DNA of 64,000 nt from Casuarius casuarius (Eukaryota > Chordata > Aves > Casuariiformes > Casuariidae): NCBI GenBank assembly GCA_003342895.1, contig PTFA01000012.1, positions 7,178,252-7,242,251 on the forward strand. The letters are read 5' to 3'. The notes below the pieces were generated by a model. It saw only the letters and a list, made by a program, of their open reading frames with translations. It ran no database searches and was not told where the DNA came from. Positions 49,253-62,659 of this stretch are shown here, in pieces (the stretch's first letter is position 1; each line of letters starts with the position of its first letter). The position numbers and the translations under genes are program-made.

Positions 49253-52200
49253 TATATAAGCTTATGTAAATGTCTTAAGTTTATTTTGTGTCTGTGTATA
49301 TGTAGTTAATATTGTGTGTGTGTATATATGTGAATGTGTATACTTAAACTTTCAGACGTGGAGCATCTGTTGCACATATAAGTTGTTTCAGAGAGTAATT
49401 GGAATCACCTTTAAAAGCAAATGTTTTCTTACTAGCTTAAACTTGCTAGCTTTAGTTTCCAACTGTTGGAAACAATTTTGTTATTCTGTTGACTCTGTAA
49501 TGTATATTTTTGTTTCTGTGCTGTTGATTTGTTCTTTCCTTCTGTTTTCTTACCTCCAGACTAACAATGATGATTTTGCTTGCTCTTCCGTCTACTAGGG
49601 GAAAGAATGGCTGTCTGAAAACTGACATATAAGTTCACCGTTAGAAGATTTGTTTAGCAAGGATCCTTCCCTTACTATTTACATGGACAGCCTATCACTT
49701 AGCCCTTTTTTTATTCTTTTGAGGCATGCAGTGTTAATTTTTATGTTATTTTAGTTTCTTCAGCAAAATTCTGGGCAGCGCTAGCCTTTGCTTTGCAGGA
49801 TTGTAAGAACACTAAAACGTACGAAATCAAAGCTATTTTTCAAACTGTGTTGATTTGCACTAGCTATATTATGGAGAAGTAAGCCTTTAGTAGCATTCAG
49901 AATGCAAGGACTGAATTAATTTCTCTTGGGCCTGGAGTTTTATCTGGGCCTATTTTGAGTATGGGAGAATGGAGCAGGGAAGAATACAGCTTCCAAGTAA
50001 CTCCGCTGGAGTTAGCTGCCTGGTGGTCACGGCAGTGCTGAGCTAAAGCTATGACCACGCCCACACTCCTTTTCTGATAACTTTATGCTGTTTGGCCTTC
50101 CAAAAGGCTGTGTGGTGGTGCTGGACCTGAGCTGGCTCTGCGCAGAATGACGTGTTCCCTGCAACTCTCTTCCCACTGCTAAGCTGGTGAGATGATCTCT
50201 ACCTGAACGTCCCATCTGAAGGGATGCATGCCCGTGTCCGTTGTAGAAATAGCCGGGCTTTACACAGAAACAGCACAGGCCCATAGAGCTTTCCACAGAA
50301 ACAAGGTAGATTCACAGGGCTCAGGTTTCGCCCAGTGGGGAGGAAAAAAAAAATCCTATAGCTGCTTCTATTTCTTGACTGCAATTGGCCCTAGAAACAA
50401 TTCAGCCACTATTGCGTGCAGTTTTGTCTGAGTTGATAAACCATGCTCAAACCAAAGTATATATGTCTGAAATGGTTAACCAAAAGTTCTAATAAATTCT
50501 CCATAGATAATCAAGAACGTTTGAATAAACTGGGGGGGAGTTAGTGAACTTTGTGGAACTTCTCCGCTTCCTAGCAGGACAAGTCTCACCCTGCATCAAA
50601 ACTGCCCCTGAAATGAACTCCCATGTCAGATGATTTGTAGACAAAGCCTTTATTGAGATCAGGAGGAATAATTTTAAATAGCTGTCTACTCTAAACAGGC
50701 CATAGGTTACCACCCACTAAGTCCTCCATCAGAATAGCTACTTCTGTTGGAAGTAGGGCATGTTTTTGGAAGCTTTTGATTGGAAGTAATGGTATCGTTC
50801 ATTCCCGTAAAGGTTGCAAAAGATGTTGAGAAGGGAACATCAAGACACGTTTCTCTACCTGGGAGGGGGAAATCTAAAGATTTATATTTCTCAGTGTAGT
50901 TTCCCACCACTGTCACTACGGCAGAATTGCCTGCACCATTCAGCTCTGACAACAAAGAGCGTTAATTCACACAATCTCTGTCATACAGATCAAATTTTCC
51001 CAGTTTTCTCAAGCATTTCTAAGTATGTTTAGTAATGAAGTATGCTCAAATGTAAATAATATACTCAGAAATGTGTAACTTCTTTAAAAAATTGATATTA
51101 AAACAACTTTTATATTTTCCAAAAGTCTGTTAAACTAATCTGATTTTCATTTCTGGGCAAACTTTCTAGCAAAGATATAGCAGACTAATTCTCAAGAAGA
51201 AAAAAACATTTTTCTTAACATTTAAAATATCTTTTTTTTTCTTTTTTTTTTTAACAAGTCTTGGCTAGAATCGATGAAGAAGAGTGTAATAGAGACAGAA
51301 ATGCAAAAAATTATTTGCTTTCTTAATGCAAATATATTTGGTCTTAAAACACTGGTGTTTTGTTCCCATGGAAACTTCATATATTGTTTTTTCCCTTAGT
51401 CTCGTCTTATTTCTATATTAGTATTTAAATGTTATTGCCAGCCACAAATAAGGTCATTCAAATGTCATGATAGGTTTATTAAACTCATCTAGCTTTTCAT
51501 TTACCTTTCTAACCACAGTTTTTAACACATCTTAAAGTGTGTACATCCTAGTGGTCATTCCCTATGGAAGACCAAAATTATCAATCCAGTTGAGTATACT
51601 GTAAAAATTCTGAATTATATGCAGAATTTTTTTTTTTTTAAATTCTTTTGCATTCTCTTGAGTTGGAGGTTAAAGGGTTGTATATCAATGGGCCTGGGTT
51701 CAAAAGAGTTAAATTTGAAGATGTTGGTTTTCATCTGTGTGGTTTGGATGTTGATGAGTCAAAAGGGATTTTGAAGCACCTTCTCAATTTGATGGGGACA
51801 TTAATATTTGAAAAATACAATCTAGCACAGAATCCCTAATGTAGCAACCAGAAATTCTAACAGGGCTGCCAGGAATGAGCGTTGGGAAGTGATTTACACT
51901 GTCCTAAGCTTTTAAATGTTGTTATTTTCCTATTGTTTTGTAATAATCCCTCTTCTGGTATGAAATAACTTAGGCTAAATGTAAAGTGTGCTTTGATTTG
52001 TGTAGTATATTTGCTGTTTACTAGTTGCATGGTTTCATTTTTTTCTTTCATTCATAAATGAGTATGCATACTCCAGTCCTCTGGTGTGGCTTGTACACAT
52101 ACTTTCAATTTTTTTCACGTTCAGCTGATTTTCTTAAAATAAAATCTTAAAGTTCATCTGTCAGCATTTCAAAGAATCTATATTTTAGTTTTCTCAGACA

Positions 52201-54432
52201 TAGTAAATTTTGGTTCTTGCGGGAGGTTGGAGGACAGGACTTATTTCTTGTCCTTTTTTAGATTTATTAATGCTGTTTAGGTATAGCTTACAACAGTTAT
52301 CAGTGTCTTCCAAAGAAACTAGAAAAGGTTTATCTACATGTTGATTTATAGGATGTGAAAAGGGATAGTGCAAGAAAGGAGGCTACAGCAGTCAAGAAAC
52401 ATTAATCAGGATTTGGGGGCAAGTTAATAATTGACACTTAGGTATAAGAAACAGATAACTTTATTAATGTAATGCTAAATAGATGTTCTGTGTAGCGATT
52501 TCTGGCATGCTAGGCACTTTAACTGATTCCATATTGCCACCTCTGTAACTAGGATGGATTATCCTTAGACTTCCCCTTGGACTCGACTTGTTTCAGAACC
52601 ACATGGGGGAGGTTGGGGGAGGCAGAAGGGTAGGTGCTGCAAGATGGACTCAACAAGATCTTGCAGGTGGCAGCACTTGAATTTGCAAAACTGAAGTTCC
52701 TCTTCTTCCAGGAGCACAAAATGTGCCATCGAAGGTCTGGCTATCATTTATCTCTGAAGGCTGGGGTGTCTGTCTGTTTTGGGCATGAGCAGCAAGTTTC
52801 AGTGTGCTGTATTCGCATGGACATGTATTTCTGTGTTTTAGCGTAGATGTATATTTCCTAAACTTCAAAGTCTTAATTATGTATACGCAGCCCTAAAAGG
52901 ATAGTGAAAGACCTATCTCGCTGATGTGGCGGAACATTTTGCCTTCAGTCTAGGTAATGAGTCAGAACCACAGTGTCATAGAAACGCAGCTCCTTGGCAT
53001 GCCCAAGGTGGAGGAGAATGCCGCTGGTGGGTTCAGAGGAGCTAAAAGAGCTTACAGGAAAGCAGAGGGGAGGAGCTGGGAGGAAACAGGCAGAAGCAGT
53101 CAGTAAGCCCTGTTCCCGCAACCCCCAAAATGAAAAACTGACTGTAGATATTGCCAAAAAAAAAAGAAATTTTTGACCAACAGTCAGAGTTATAGTTATT
53201 AGTATTATTATATTGTATACACTTATATTGAATTTATATGTATTTGGTGCTGCTCTGTTCTGATCTCATGATTTTCTTCATATACCATATAGAAGCTATG
53301 AATTTCAGTGAGTGGTTAATATTTCATTTCGATTTGCAAATTCACACTTTTTACTAGCTTCCTGCTTTTTTCATGTGTTCATGAGTCATCTTTATTCTTT
53401 TTTGTAATCTGCTCTGGCTTTGGTTTTGTTTTGAGAAAGCTTGAAGTTTCAAGGTCAGTGTTGATGCCTGTATGAGAGTAGACTTTTTTAAGCATCACGG
53501 AAGAACAGTGTGTGTATTTTAGCTCTCTCCCCCTCACTGTCTTTTACCCCGTTACTATCTCAGGGAGACAGAGAGAGAGAAGAGAGAAACGGAGTTCAGA
53601 ACAGCCTACATACCTTTCTAAATTATTCTTATTTTACTTTTTTTTTTTTTAACCTAACTGATGTGATAGAATATCTTTCCTAAGGTTTTAACAAATGCTG
53701 TGGTGTAAATGAAGGGTTGTGGGCCCAGTATGTTGTGATAAAAGTGAGGCTGCAATTCTGGTTTCTGGTGTTATTCCTCCTAACCAATCTCTTCAGCGTA
53801 CTTCTGGACCGTGCTGCTTAATACCTGGTTAGATCCCTAAAATCTCTTGTGTTTTTAGACAGTAGCAATTGAAAGCTGCAGAGTTCTGCCTGCAGCTGTA
53901 TGAATCATTAATCATGAAACATTTCACCTATCCTGAAATAAATTTGTCCAGGTTGCAGCTTCTCTTTGTGGCATGTTTCTTTTGGGAGGGGGAAGGGACA
54001 AGACCAGCAGACCAGTAGATGTTCTGAGCAAAACTGGTGAAGGGGAAGAAGTGAAGTGTCCCCTTTCCCTCCGTAGTCTAACGATTATGGCAACGCCTCC
54101 TGCCAGAAGAATGCACAACACCTGTGTTACAGTAAGACTCTGAGAGATCATAGGAGCTCTAAATGTTCTGCTGAAGTGGTTTTCCCTACACCTAAATACC
54201 TATGCCGTGTGAGCACGGACTGGACTGCAGAGTCACCGCTGTGCTAAGGGTTAACATGGATGGCTGAGGTGTTCTCCACAGACAGGTTACTGAGCCTGCA
54301 TCTCCTGAAAGGCCTCGTCTTTTATGCTCTTATTCCCTTCCTCATACTGTGTGAAACTTTATTTTCCCCACTATTTAAGGTGGGCTTATTTTGTGTGTAT
54401 AAATATTTTCTCAGATCCTGTTTTACCAGTAG

Positions 54433-54620
54433 TACGAAAGACGGAAGGCTTCTGGTTCGGGTTGAAACCTTGGCTTGGCTATCAGCCATTACTGCATCTG
54501 TCTTGGATCGGTTGGTGCGTTCAGTGCAGTTGCAGGTTGAGGCCTCCTCAAGCTCGTAGCTGTAGGAAGCCGTGGTGCCGCATTCGTGACGTGACTGCGG
54601 TGCTCAGGCCCCCGGCGCTT
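54433..54620. other. CpG-enriched intronic patch
   Basis: CpG dinucleotides are frequent here (AGTACGAAAGACGG, GTTCGGG, GGATCGG, GTGCGTT), and eight fall in about 75 bp at 54548-54620 (CTCGTAG, GCCGTGGTGCCGC, TTCGTGACG, GCGG, CCCCGGCGC). The flanks are CpG-poor. No conserved protein or repeat is evident. It could be an intronic regulatory element or an old GC-rich insertion. Confidence 0.35.
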
Positions 54621-55933
54621 TGAGCCCAGCTCTGCTGGGCCACTGCAGAGGATGCAAATGCACCCTGTAAATAACCCTTCTTCCTAAGAGAGGATTGAGG
54701 GAGGGAGGGTGCACAGGTCGCAGCCACTCAAACCTTACTACTAATTCTGCTCACACAATGCATTCACATAGTGAACAAAAATAAAGTGATTTCCCAATCT
54801 GGGAGGCCAAACCCAACTGTTTACTTGGAAGGGAAGGGTCACGCTGACGTAGCAGTGGCTTTTAGGTAGGTGTTTGAAAAGTCCCTCGGAGTCCCTGGTT
54901 TCCTCATCTGTGTATATGATGATCCTGGAGTCCACATCCGCATATAGCCGTCCACACCCCCTTGGATGTGGTCCAGGTCACACAAGCTCTTGCTTTCTGG
55001 TAACCATTTATCCATATAGCTCTGTAAGTACCTTTTAAAACAAACACGCACAGAATTCACACAAATTCAAACAGAAGGAGCCGTGACCATGTGTGTGTCT
55101 GCTCCGTGGCCTCAGCCCTGGAGTAGCTCTTCTGGCAAAGGAAAACAACCCTGCATGTCACCTGCAGCTTTCTAGTTGCAGAGGCTGAGGATAGCAGCTC
55201 TAGAGCTCGCGGTTATTGTAGGCGGCTGTGACCTGTTTGTGGTCTGCGGCTTGGCACACACTTTGTTTTTCATAAATAGAAAAATTGAGAAAAAAAAAAA
55301 ACGCAGTGAAATGAAAACTCAGTTTGAGGCAGTAAGCTTGGGTCTAGTAGAGGGAAGAGTGTGAGTGTCTCCTATCTGTGGTTTCATGGAGAGCCTTTGT
55401 GATATACTTTATTTATTTATTTTATCCAGTTATTTTTTAGATGAATTTTAAATGTCAAACTTGGACCAAAAAGCTTGAATGTTTTTGGGTTTTGCTGCTT
55501 TACATATGGCCTCTGTCCCTCTCTGCAAATCTGGCAGCCAATGTCATTTTGAGGCACTAGAAACTTCCAGTTGGTGGTTCATCCTCATAAGTTTCCTTTA
55601 TTTTCTCACCACTGGTTACTAACTAGACTGACAGGGACTATCAGAACTTTCTATAGATTTGATTCCATTTGCCTAAAATTATCTTAAGACAGAGGGAGGG
55701 GAAAAAAAGAGGTTAAGACAGAGGACCTAGTGACAGCCAGGAATACATCCTAAATTAGGACAACTGTGTTTAAACAAAATACATCCAAAAACATCTTCAT
55801 GTTTTTCAAGATGTTTCAAAACATCTACGCCTTAAAATCAACATTTTATGCATGTAATTCACCTGGCATTTGCAGATCTCAAAATGGAAGAAAAAATCAT
55901 ATTCCCTCTTGTTTTCTTTCCTCATATTTTTAG

Positions 55934-56019
55934 GGACTGTGATGAAGGAACATGCAAGGACAAATCTAATATTTTGTATGCTTGGGCAAGAAATGCTCCA
56001 CCTACCAGGCTGCCCAAAG
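55934..56019 (+). CDS. PAM: PAM coding exon 5: disulfide-bearing PHM segment
   Basis: This 86-nt exon supplies the last base of W120 and encodes residues 121-148 plus the first base of G149. It reads DCDEGTCKDKSNILYAWARN and then APPTRLPK, with the diagnostic CDEGTC and NILYAWARNAPPTRLPKG seen in all vertebrate PAM. C122 (rat C126) pairs with C77, and C127 (rat C131) pairs with C110, so both cysteine pairs predicted to close within this part of the domain are intact. The acceptor is CATATTTTTAG|G and the donor is CCCAAAG|GTATGG. The donor is a weaker consensus than the other PAM donors here. Confidence 0.97.
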
Positions 56020-57722
56020 GTATGGTGCCTTTTATGTGAAGTTCTTGCATGCAGGGGCAAGGGAGAGAAGATGATGTGGAAGTGAGCACCTCGCATCTCT
56101 GGGAACCTCCTGCAGTGTTTTATTAAGTCTTACTTGATTGAAACTCTATAAACTGTAACCTCATAAATTGTGAATACATCATGCTAGATAATATATTTGA
56201 GAGGGTTTTTTTGGCATCCTGCTTGCTGTAACATTATGGGTTTCAGTAGGGGGAAAAAAGGCGAAAGGAGAGAATAATAATACAATGCTTGATTTTTATA
56301 TAGCATTAATCTTGCATTTCCTACAATGTATTACTGAAAGTGCGCTATTTATACATTGTTCAGTGGCACAGTTTATATCATCCCTCTGAAACTGTTAACA
56401 TATTTTCATGTATTCAGGAAAGCACATAAAGGTTTTCATCCGAGCATTGAATTTTTCTGTGGTCTTAAGTATATTGGATAATTTTACCCATTTTTCATTT
56501 CTTGATGTTTTGATGCAGTTGGACAGCAGCATGTTCATACCCATGGTTTTATATAAATAAATGACTTTGCTGAATGTGATCAAAATTTCCTAGGCTAGTA
56601 GGAATGGTACTTCTGAAAGACAGTGAGAAGTAGTTCTTTCTAATTTCCCAAGGGTCCGGGGAATATCTACTGACTATATAGCCTAAGTCTGAAAATACCT
56701 TGAGTTTGAGATTTTTTTTTTTCTTGCATTTTTACTACTACTTTTCATAACCTGGAGCAGTGCACTGTGCATTTACACATTTATCAGCAGGAATGTTATT
56801 TGATTTGGTTTTTGGCATGTCAATTTAAAAAGAAAAAAATGTTGCTTGGACTCTGTGGAGGCCTGGTATTTACTCTGGTGTTAAACTCCAGCAAGTAATA
56901 ATTTTGTTGTCTCTAAGATGCCCATAAATATAATGGGTTATTTTATAATGATAGTACATTTGCAAACAGAGATGCTGCAGTTGCCTTTACAGATAGGCTT
57001 TACCATTGGCAGTTTTTAATCTAGTGGGATTCACTGGCTGAATAAGCAGAAATTGCTTTTTCTGCTTCTTTTCAAGTATGTTCATTATAGAATGAGTGTA
57101 GAAAAATCTCTTTTGGTGGTAGTGATACTCCGCAATTTGTGTTCATTTTTTCACATTCTTCCTCTATCCATATTGTTACTTCTGTCAAAAAATGACATAG
57201 TTTCGTAACTTCCACAAGGCTTTTTTTTTTCCAGAGTTAGATATTTTGGGATGGAAATTAGTTTTGTACTGCAGATTTTCTTTTCTTCATTCTCAGTGTG
57301 TTCTTAGGTTAGTTTTAATACTATCTTTCCCAAGTAGTGTAAGAAATGAAAATTCTACCAAATCCTAGAGGGGTGGCCAATACTGTGATTTTTTTTATTA
57401 TTATTATTATTATTGATTAATTTTTTTAATAGTTGTGTCAAATCTGCATTCAGGTTCTTGGAATGAGAGACTTCTTTGCATAAAGTATAAATCTATGCAG
57501 TAATAATTAACTTACGGTCCTAGCTTCTTAGTCTGGGAATGTATGGTGGTGTTTTTCTCTAGTTTTCAGAGCAGCATTTTCCTCACTGATATCTCAGGGA
57601 CATTTTCTATGCCTTCACTGTAAGCCACTACAGTAATTTGTGTTTTTAGATACTGTCAGCAATGACGAACCATTTTACATTTTATTATTTCTGAAATCTT
57701 AATGCGTTTTCATTCTCTTAAG
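56020..57722 (+). other. PAM: PAM intron (1703 bp, phase 1)
   Basis: The donor is GTATGG and the acceptor is CATTCTCTTAAG. It contains an (ATT)6 tract near its 3' end and is otherwise AT-rich with no recognisable element. Confidence 0.93.
57397..57414. repeat. PAM: (ATT)6 microsatellite
   Basis: Six ATT units follow a run of eight T, about 310 bp before PAM coding exon 6. Confidence 0.9.
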
Positions 57723-57806
57723 GTGTCGGATTCAGAGTTGGTGGAGAAACAGGTAGCAAATACTTTGTGCTCCAGGTACACTATGGTGATATCAGTGCAT
57801 TTAGAG
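57723..57806 (+). CDS. PAM: PAM coding exon 6: third histidine of the first copper site
   Basis: This 84-nt exon completes G149 and encodes through R176, plus the first base of the next codon. It reads VGFRVGGETGSKYFVLQV (150-167) followed by HYGDISAFR, essentially invariant in vertebrate PAM. H168 corresponds to rat H172, the third CuH ligand, which with H103 and H104 completes the site. The acceptor is CATTCTCTTAAG|G and the donor is TTAGAG|GTACGT. It is the only complete internal exon here with equal phases at both ends, so skipping it would keep frame but remove 28 residues including H168. The next exon, which in mammals starts DNNKDCSG, was not found before the window ends. Confidence 0.97.
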
Positions 57807-60800
57807 GTACGTATTTTGGAACTTCATTCTGTAGGCCATATCAGTTACAGAAATTCAGAGCATTTAAAAATACGTTCATTATCTGAAGAAATAAATTTCA
57901 CTGGTAAAGATAAAGGCATACTTGTAATAAAGTTAATATATTGACTCGAGATTTTTGTAACCTTGCTTTATCTTTAAATGTTTGAAAGTGAACAAGGATA
58001 TCTTTTTCCTCAAAAAATCTGTGGCAGATGACTTTACCTAATGAAGAGGCAAGTTAATAATCTTAAGATGAGGGAGGAACTTCTTTTTCTCTGTAGAATA
58101 GTGTGGTTTTTTTTAAGAAAGTTGAATGGAAAAAAAAATACTCATGAACACCCTTACTCTGTCTTACCTGGTGAGAAAGATAAGATATACTTGCCAGTCA
58201 ATTACAGTATCTGTATTTGGATACAGTATCTGTTCTAAAAATTGTAACTAGTGGAGATGGTATCTTTTGATATCTTAAAACAACGTGAAAAGTAATCCTC
58301 TTAGGCATGGCAATATTTCTATTGTTGTCAATGAGTGTTTGGATTTCATTAATGCAGATATGTTGCTGATCTGATGAAGGGCTGTTTTGGACAAGTTTAA
58401 TTACCACTTTTCTGATTTATATTTTGTGTTGTACCATGATCTTTAAATCAGAAATACCTTATTCTGACACCTTTCAGATGCATGAATTTTTTTATTTTTC
58501 CACTCTGGTGAATCACTTGTCATGTGGCATCTTTACTTTAGGGCCCCTGTTTTATTCTAAAGAAGAAAAACTGCATCATCAGTCTTACTGAGCTCTGCTG
58601 TAGTTCATTAGTGCATAGAGTTGAAACAGGAATGTGGAGGTTCTCATGGACTGAGTGCTGAATGAAAATGTTGGCCTTGGAAGAAGAAAGGGGAAGTAAA
58701 ATAATAGGAAAAAACTAACAGCAAGAGTTTTAGCTTTTTTTTCAAAATGCGCATAGCAAGAAATAAGCTTTAAAAATCTTTGACTGTAGTATTATTACAA
58801 AAGAGAATACCTGCCCAGCGCTGATAGAGGTTACGTCACAAAAGGAAAATGAGAACTGCAGCGTGTGTGCTGAACAAGGAGGGATATGCATTACATGAGA
58901 GTAATTCCTGAATTGTGCCAGTGGCTTCTGCATCCTTCGGTGCTGCTGTGATAAAAGATCCGCAGATTGTACCGAGTTCTCAATACACGAGTATCCCTGT
59001 AGTTGGCACCTCCCCTGGGCCACAGCACCTCTTTTCTGTGCGCCTCTTGCAGGTTTGGGCAAAACTCGCCTAGCTTTTCGGCAGCAGTGTCCTACTATCT
59101 TTAATAACTTGAAGTTTAGTTTAAAGTTGAAAGTAAGGTTTCTATTCTGACACGAAATATAACGTATCATAATGGCACTAACGCTAAGTGGTGGGGAGGT
59201 GGAGGAAGGAACAGAGTGAGCGTGCTGGAACTGTTTAAATGGGAGGGGGACATACGCACAACTGAGGTTGATCAGAAAGACTGAGTTTTCATGAGACTGT
59301 TCAGAGGACTAGTACAGCCATGAGCTTCTTCACCTGCCAAAATAACTTATAATTAAAGCTGCTAACCTTTAAAGAAAACGTATTAGGTGAGAGCCTGCTC
59401 TTCATTATTGCTTGGGGACAGTGAGAGTTAATCTTCACTCAAGTACAATTTGTGTGTATATAGTTTAAAAAAAAAGGGGGGGGAAAGAAACATGAGATGA
59501 ATAACTTCTGTTGCTTATTAGTTGAGGAAGTGTTTGGGAAATTTTAATTTGTAAATTAATTTGATATGCAAATCTCCTAGTTAAAAACACAACCCAACCT
59601 TGTCCACATAAGAGAAGCTGTATTAAAATAAGTTAGCACCTGAAATTAAAAGTTTTGCACCACTGCCCCCTCAGCAGACCTTCTTTTAGATTGGGGGGGG
59701 GAAGGATGTCACAGAAACGAACTTGTGAAATGATGAGAGTTTAAAGAGGTGTGGACTGTTAAGGCGGCTGTAGCTTAGGAGATACTATTGTCATATGTTA
59801 TTTCAACAGTTAAAGAATATGACAGAATGCCCTCTGTTTTTATCTTGGTACCTGTTTTACTTGGTAATCAGATCTTTTATTTTTAAAGTGAAAAAAATAA
59901 TTTATCTTCTGTATCAATTTTGTGAGAAGAAAATGTTTTTCTAATTTTTTCTGGCCGTGAAAACTCCGGTTTGGGTAGAGAAAAATATAATTTAAATCTC
60001 TGAAACCTTAATTGCTATATTTAAGGCTATTTAATACAGAACTTTAGAACCTTAGAGATGTTTTTAAACTTCAGGAATGATCTAAAAGATGCTTTCTTTA
60101 TATCTGCTGAGAAGTCAGCTGATAACTGTGGCTTTTCAGAATGTAAGAATATAATCATTATACTTCGTAAGTACGTGCAGTTGTCGCAATTTAGAATAGC
60201 GGACAAATGATGAAAAATACTAAGCTTTCAGCAGCACATGAAGGATTCAGAAGCACTGTTCAGAGTTTAATTATCTGACTTAAAAGTCATTGCAAATATA
60301 AAATATTTGGCTTGAAGTAGTAATTATTTAGGTATTAGCATTCAATTCTGCTTCCTATCAATTTTGGGGAAAAAATGTCTTAGGAAAAATTTGTCAACTC
60401 ATTTTCAACTATTTGTAGAAAGGATATTTCTTCATTTCATTAACCAGTTATTAAGCTAATTATGCTTACTTTTCCTTCCCTCCTTAGCCGGATTTAAGTG
60501 TTTTCACATTTAGATATGCATGTAATGCTCAAATATCAAAATAAAGCATATTGTATCTTGTCTAAAATACACATAGGTTAAAAAATAAAACAAGCTGGAA
60601 AAACAAAAATGAATTCACCAATGAAATTTGAGGTATGTTTAAAGAGCCATTCTAGGAAAATAATAATTGTTCTATTTGACTTTTTTCACTTATATTACTA
60701 AAGCAAAAATTATTTTGAGTTGGAGTTGTGGTTGATAGTAGGTACAATTATGTTACAAGTAAAAAGTAGGTCAGAAGACTGTCTGTCTTTTTTTATATAC

Positions 60801-60960
60801 TCCCAGGTATTTCAGGGTTCAGATTCAATTGAAAGTAAATCCTAAGATCTATAACTGCACACAAATAACTTTAAGTTTGGCCTGTAGGGATATGCAGTGC
60901 AGTTGTCATGCTATTCGTGGTTTATTCTTTAGTATAAGTGGCTTCAGATCTTATTAAAAA

Positions 60961-60972
60961 ATATATATATAT
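60961..60972. repeat. (AT)6 microsatellite
   Basis: A short alternating AT tract directly after a run of A, within the last intron. Confidence 0.85.
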
Positions 60973-62659
60973 TTCTTCTTCGAATCTCTATAGAGTTTTT
61001 TTTTTCCCTTGTCCTCCTTGCAGCAAAGATTAATGTTGCTTCTAACCTGCCATACCAATATCTTAATCCTTTCCAAGAACTGAAGTAATTAAAAGTAGTC
61101 AGAAGCTAGGTAAAGTAGACATATCAGTGGTGATGTCTTTACTTTTTCTGAAAGAAAAATAATCAAATTCTGTCATTTTTCTATGCATGTAACTGGGTGC
61201 TTTGCTTGAAGCAGCTGATGATGTCTGTCAGTATGCTTGGAGCAGACTTTTGGGGAGTTCTGTTGTTTCTGTTCATCTTGGGGTGCTGTTTGTTTGTTTA
61301 AGCAAAAGGCCCACATTTGTGCTCTCAGCTCCTTCTCTTAATCCACTCACTTCTTCGCTGAAAATAAATTCTTCCATCTGTCATTCCTCACAAGTTTTAT
61401 GTTACCAACATTAGATGAAAAACAGATACACCTGGATTTTTTTCTGATTGGGGAGTCTAATTTTGGCTATCCAACTGGGAATTGTCTTAGCTGTCTCTTA
61501 TTCATAAAAATGTGAATTGTAAGCTGTGATTTGATTATTAATACTATTTGAACACTGAATACAATTTGCTTCTCTGATAACAAGAAGGCTTGACATTAGA
61601 GTGCCTCGATTTAATTCAATTTGCATATTTGCCATTTTAGATAGTCATGTCTATGATATTGTATCAACAGATCAATCATTTGTGATTTTTGCAGGCTATT
61701 TATTTATTTCAATTTAAAAAAAAAATTATGCGTGACCAGGATCAACAATATTTTTTCTTTTTTCTGCTTGGAAAGTTGGTTGTAAAAATGACAGTGGGGA
61801 GTCTATGCTTACATTTTGTTTCTCAAAAACCCAGTTAGTTTAAAAGAGGGAACATTTTTTTTGAGCTTTCATAATTAACTCAACTGAATAAAGATATATT
61901 TTCCCTTCTGTTTGTTACTAGATTTTTAAAAGAATATTGCTGAACTGGTTTTGGATGAGTGAACAGATCAGCAATAGCTAATCCCCTGACTCGCATGAAA
62001 AAATGAATTCAGCTAGTGTTCTTTTGGTGTCAAATATTAGGTATCAAAATCAAATGCAGTGTATTGAATTTGGCGCTTTCTTTAAAAGGATTAGGTTCAT
62101 TTTTGTACTGTATTCCTTTGTCTTTTAAATATAACTTGGAGGGGGTTAATTCCCAGTGGGCATTAGCATAGGAATTCCCTAGCTCAAATAGAGCCTGTGC
62201 TCCAAATCTGAGGCTACCTCACATCGTTGATGAGGCAAAGTCAATTTTGAGACCATATGTGGAGATTCTGGAAAAAATCAAAAAGTTGACTTTTAAATAG
62301 CAAAGGGTTTGGCACTTGAGAAAAGGCAGCATTCTGCTACAGGAAAGCTTGCAAGTATTCTGGTAGCGATTTGTAAACTCTATACTGTGCCTGTTAAATA
62401 TTAGAGCTAAAGCAATGAAAAAACTGAATATAGAGTTTAAATAGTGTGCTCTGTCATTCAGAATCCATGTACCCAGAGTGCAAAGAAAATAGGTGTCTCA
62501 GGGCTTTATTTTTCTAGTTCTAAACTAAAAACCGAGGATTTTCTTTGGTATCTAGGCAAACGTGATGGCAAGTTGAATATCACTTGTGCAAAATAAGTCC
62601 TCAGCCTCTTGTGAAGTTTCAAAGTATTTACATGTGGGAGGACTCGCAGCAGTCAGGCT

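Larger units (their letters stand above)
45553..55933 (+). other. PAM: PAM intron (10381 bp, phase 2)
   Basis: This is the longest complete intron in the window. The donor is GTAAGA and the acceptor is TCCTCATATTTTTAG. It contains a T run at 45638-45652, a possible old repeat at 46346-46420, a (CA)n tract at 49234 and a CpG-enriched patch near 54433-54620. An open frame of 132 codons at 48630-49028 has no recognisable family or splice support. No further exon was found. Confidence 0.93.

Noticed and set aside
58742..59170. 142-codon open frame on the minus strand
   Set aside because: The longest open frame here, but no family resemblance, no Kozak context or conserved pattern. A spurious frame in intronic DNA is more likely.
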